A DNA stretch of 6,903 nt from Clostridiales bacterium (GTDB lineage: Bacteria > Bacillota > Sulfobacillia > UBA995 > UBA9673). The DNA is taken from positions 1 to 6,903 of the forward strand of contig DPMO01000216.1 in the NCBI GenBank assembly GCA_003541445.1. The letters are read 5' to 3'. The notes below the pieces were generated by a model. That model was not told the origin of the DNA, did no database searches, and was given only the letters and a program-made list of their open reading frames with translations. Shown in pieces: positions 6,395 to 6,903 of the stretch (position 1 is its first letter; each line of letters opens with the position of its first letter). Position numbers and translations under genes: made by a program.

Positions 6395-6903
6395 ATGTAC
6401 CTGATCATCGACTGCGAGACCACCGGACTTCCGAAGCGTCGGTCGGCGCCTGTCACCGACACACACAACTGGCCGCGCGTGGTGCAGGTCGCGTGGATGC
6501 TCTACGACGAGTCGGAAGAGCTCAAGGAACGCGCTTCTCACCTTGTTAGACCCAACGGGTTCACGATTCCGCGGGAAGCGCAGCGAGTCCATGGGATTAC
6601 GACTGAGCGGGCGGAGGTAGAGGGGAGGCCCCTCTCGTTCGTGCTCAAGGAACTGAGCGTTGCGGCCGGTAGGTCCAAGGTCGTGGTGGCCCACAACCTG
6701 GACTTCGACTACAGGGTCATATGCGCGGAGTATGTCCATCTCGGCCTCCCTCTGCCGTTCAATGGCAAAGCGCGGGTCTGCACCATGAAGGGCAGCGCGG
6801 ACTTCTGTCGGATACCCGGCCCGCGCGGCTACAAGTGGCCGAAACTGCCGGAACTCCACCACGCTCTCTTCGGGCGCAGGTGCGAAGAGACTCACGACGC
6901 GGC
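6395..6903 (+). CDS. DEDDh-family 3'-5' exonuclease (DnaQ/RNase T-like), 3' end beyond the window
   Basis: The protein resembles the proofreading-exonuclease fold (DNA polymerase III epsilon/RNase T). This fold removes nucleotides from 3' ends using two metal ions. The start is ATG 6395 behind GGAGGGGGAG (6381-6390). Exo I is LIIDCETTGLPK with Asp6 and Glu8; Exo II is VVAHNLDFDYRV with Asp105; Exo III begins at EETHDA with His167, and its final Asp lies past the edge. Segments such as PVTDTHNWPRVVQVAW, VHGITTERA and YKWPKLPELHHALFG match stand-alone exonucleases that I recall as common in Bacteroidetes and on mobile DNA, rather than the epsilon subunit. 169 full codons are visible. About one codon in five ends in A or T by hand count (35 of 169), against about one in twenty-five at the start of the kinase gene, which suggests a different origin. 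A role in repair, RNA processing or defence cannot be chosen from the sequence. Confidence 0.88.
   Translation, partial: MYLIIDCETTGLPKRRSAPVTDTHNWPRVVQVAWMLYDESEELKERASHLVRPNGFTIPREAQRVHGITTERAEVEGRPLSFVLKELSVAAGRSKVVVAHNLDFDYRVICAEYVHLGLPLPFNGKARVCTMKGSADFCRIPGPRGYKWPKLPELHHALFGRRCEETHDA

Noticed and set aside
6269..6895. A 208-codon minus-strand frame opposite the exonuclease.
   Set aside because: The plus strand encodes the DEDD motifs and has the ribosome binding site; the opposite frame shows no recognisable motif.
1..6903. tRNA, rRNA, CRISPR arrays, insertion sequences, attachment sites, riboswitches.
   Set aside because: I looked for cloverleaf-like arms, spaced direct repeats, terminal inverted repeats and transposase motifs on both strands and found none that I could support.

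Overview
The window is very GC-rich (roughly 70% G+C by eye) with strongly G/C-ending codons. It looks like chromosomal DNA of a high-GC bacterium. A BMP-type lipoprotein fragment, Enzyme I followed by HPr with a conserved regulatory serine, a BadF/NAGK-type kinase and a thermophile/Firmicute-like dGTPase would fit a deep-branching high-GC Firmicute (Limnochordia/Symbiobacteria-like). This placement is a guess from protein style; an actinobacterial or other high-GC host is not excluded.

Layout: (1) 1-1710, plus strand, one uninterrupted frame. Its first ~49 codons read as the C-terminus of a BMP/PnrA-family substrate-binding lipoprotein and the rest as PTS Enzyme I lacking its first ~50 residues. 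The switch falls in a short helix that resembles both families. (2) 1767-2057, HPr. (3) 2058-2276, non-coding. (4) 2277-3308, a BadF/N-acetylglucosamine-kinase-type sugar kinase, followed after 33 nt by (5) 3342-4617, an HD-domain dGTPase split by a 1-nt insertion near 4326. (6) 4618-4759, a convergent intergenic region with a strong hairpin. (7) 4760-6130, minus strand, an unrecognised protein with a CARDB/Ig-like central domain, broken by two compensating frameshifts. (8) 6131-6394, a divergent intergenic region. (9) 6395-6903, plus strand, the start of a DEDDh 3'-5' exonuclease that runs off the window and has visibly different codon use.

Functionally, EI and HPr form the general phosphoryl relay of the PEP:sugar phosphotransferase system (PEP to EI-His to HPr-His). 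No sugar-specific EII or DhaM component is visible, so the target of the relay is unknown. The BadF-type kinase may phosphorylate an amino sugar or a related sugar. The dGTPase hydrolyses dNTPs, and the exonuclease acts on DNA or RNA 3' ends. I see no phage, IS, CRISPR, tRNA or rRNA.

I do not see a convincing new biological system. The notable points are the lipoprotein/EI chimera, three single-base frame breaks in two otherwise well-preserved genes (which together suggest indel or assembly error, though decay is possible), the unrecognised CARDB-like protein, and the compositionally distinct exonuclease at the right edge.
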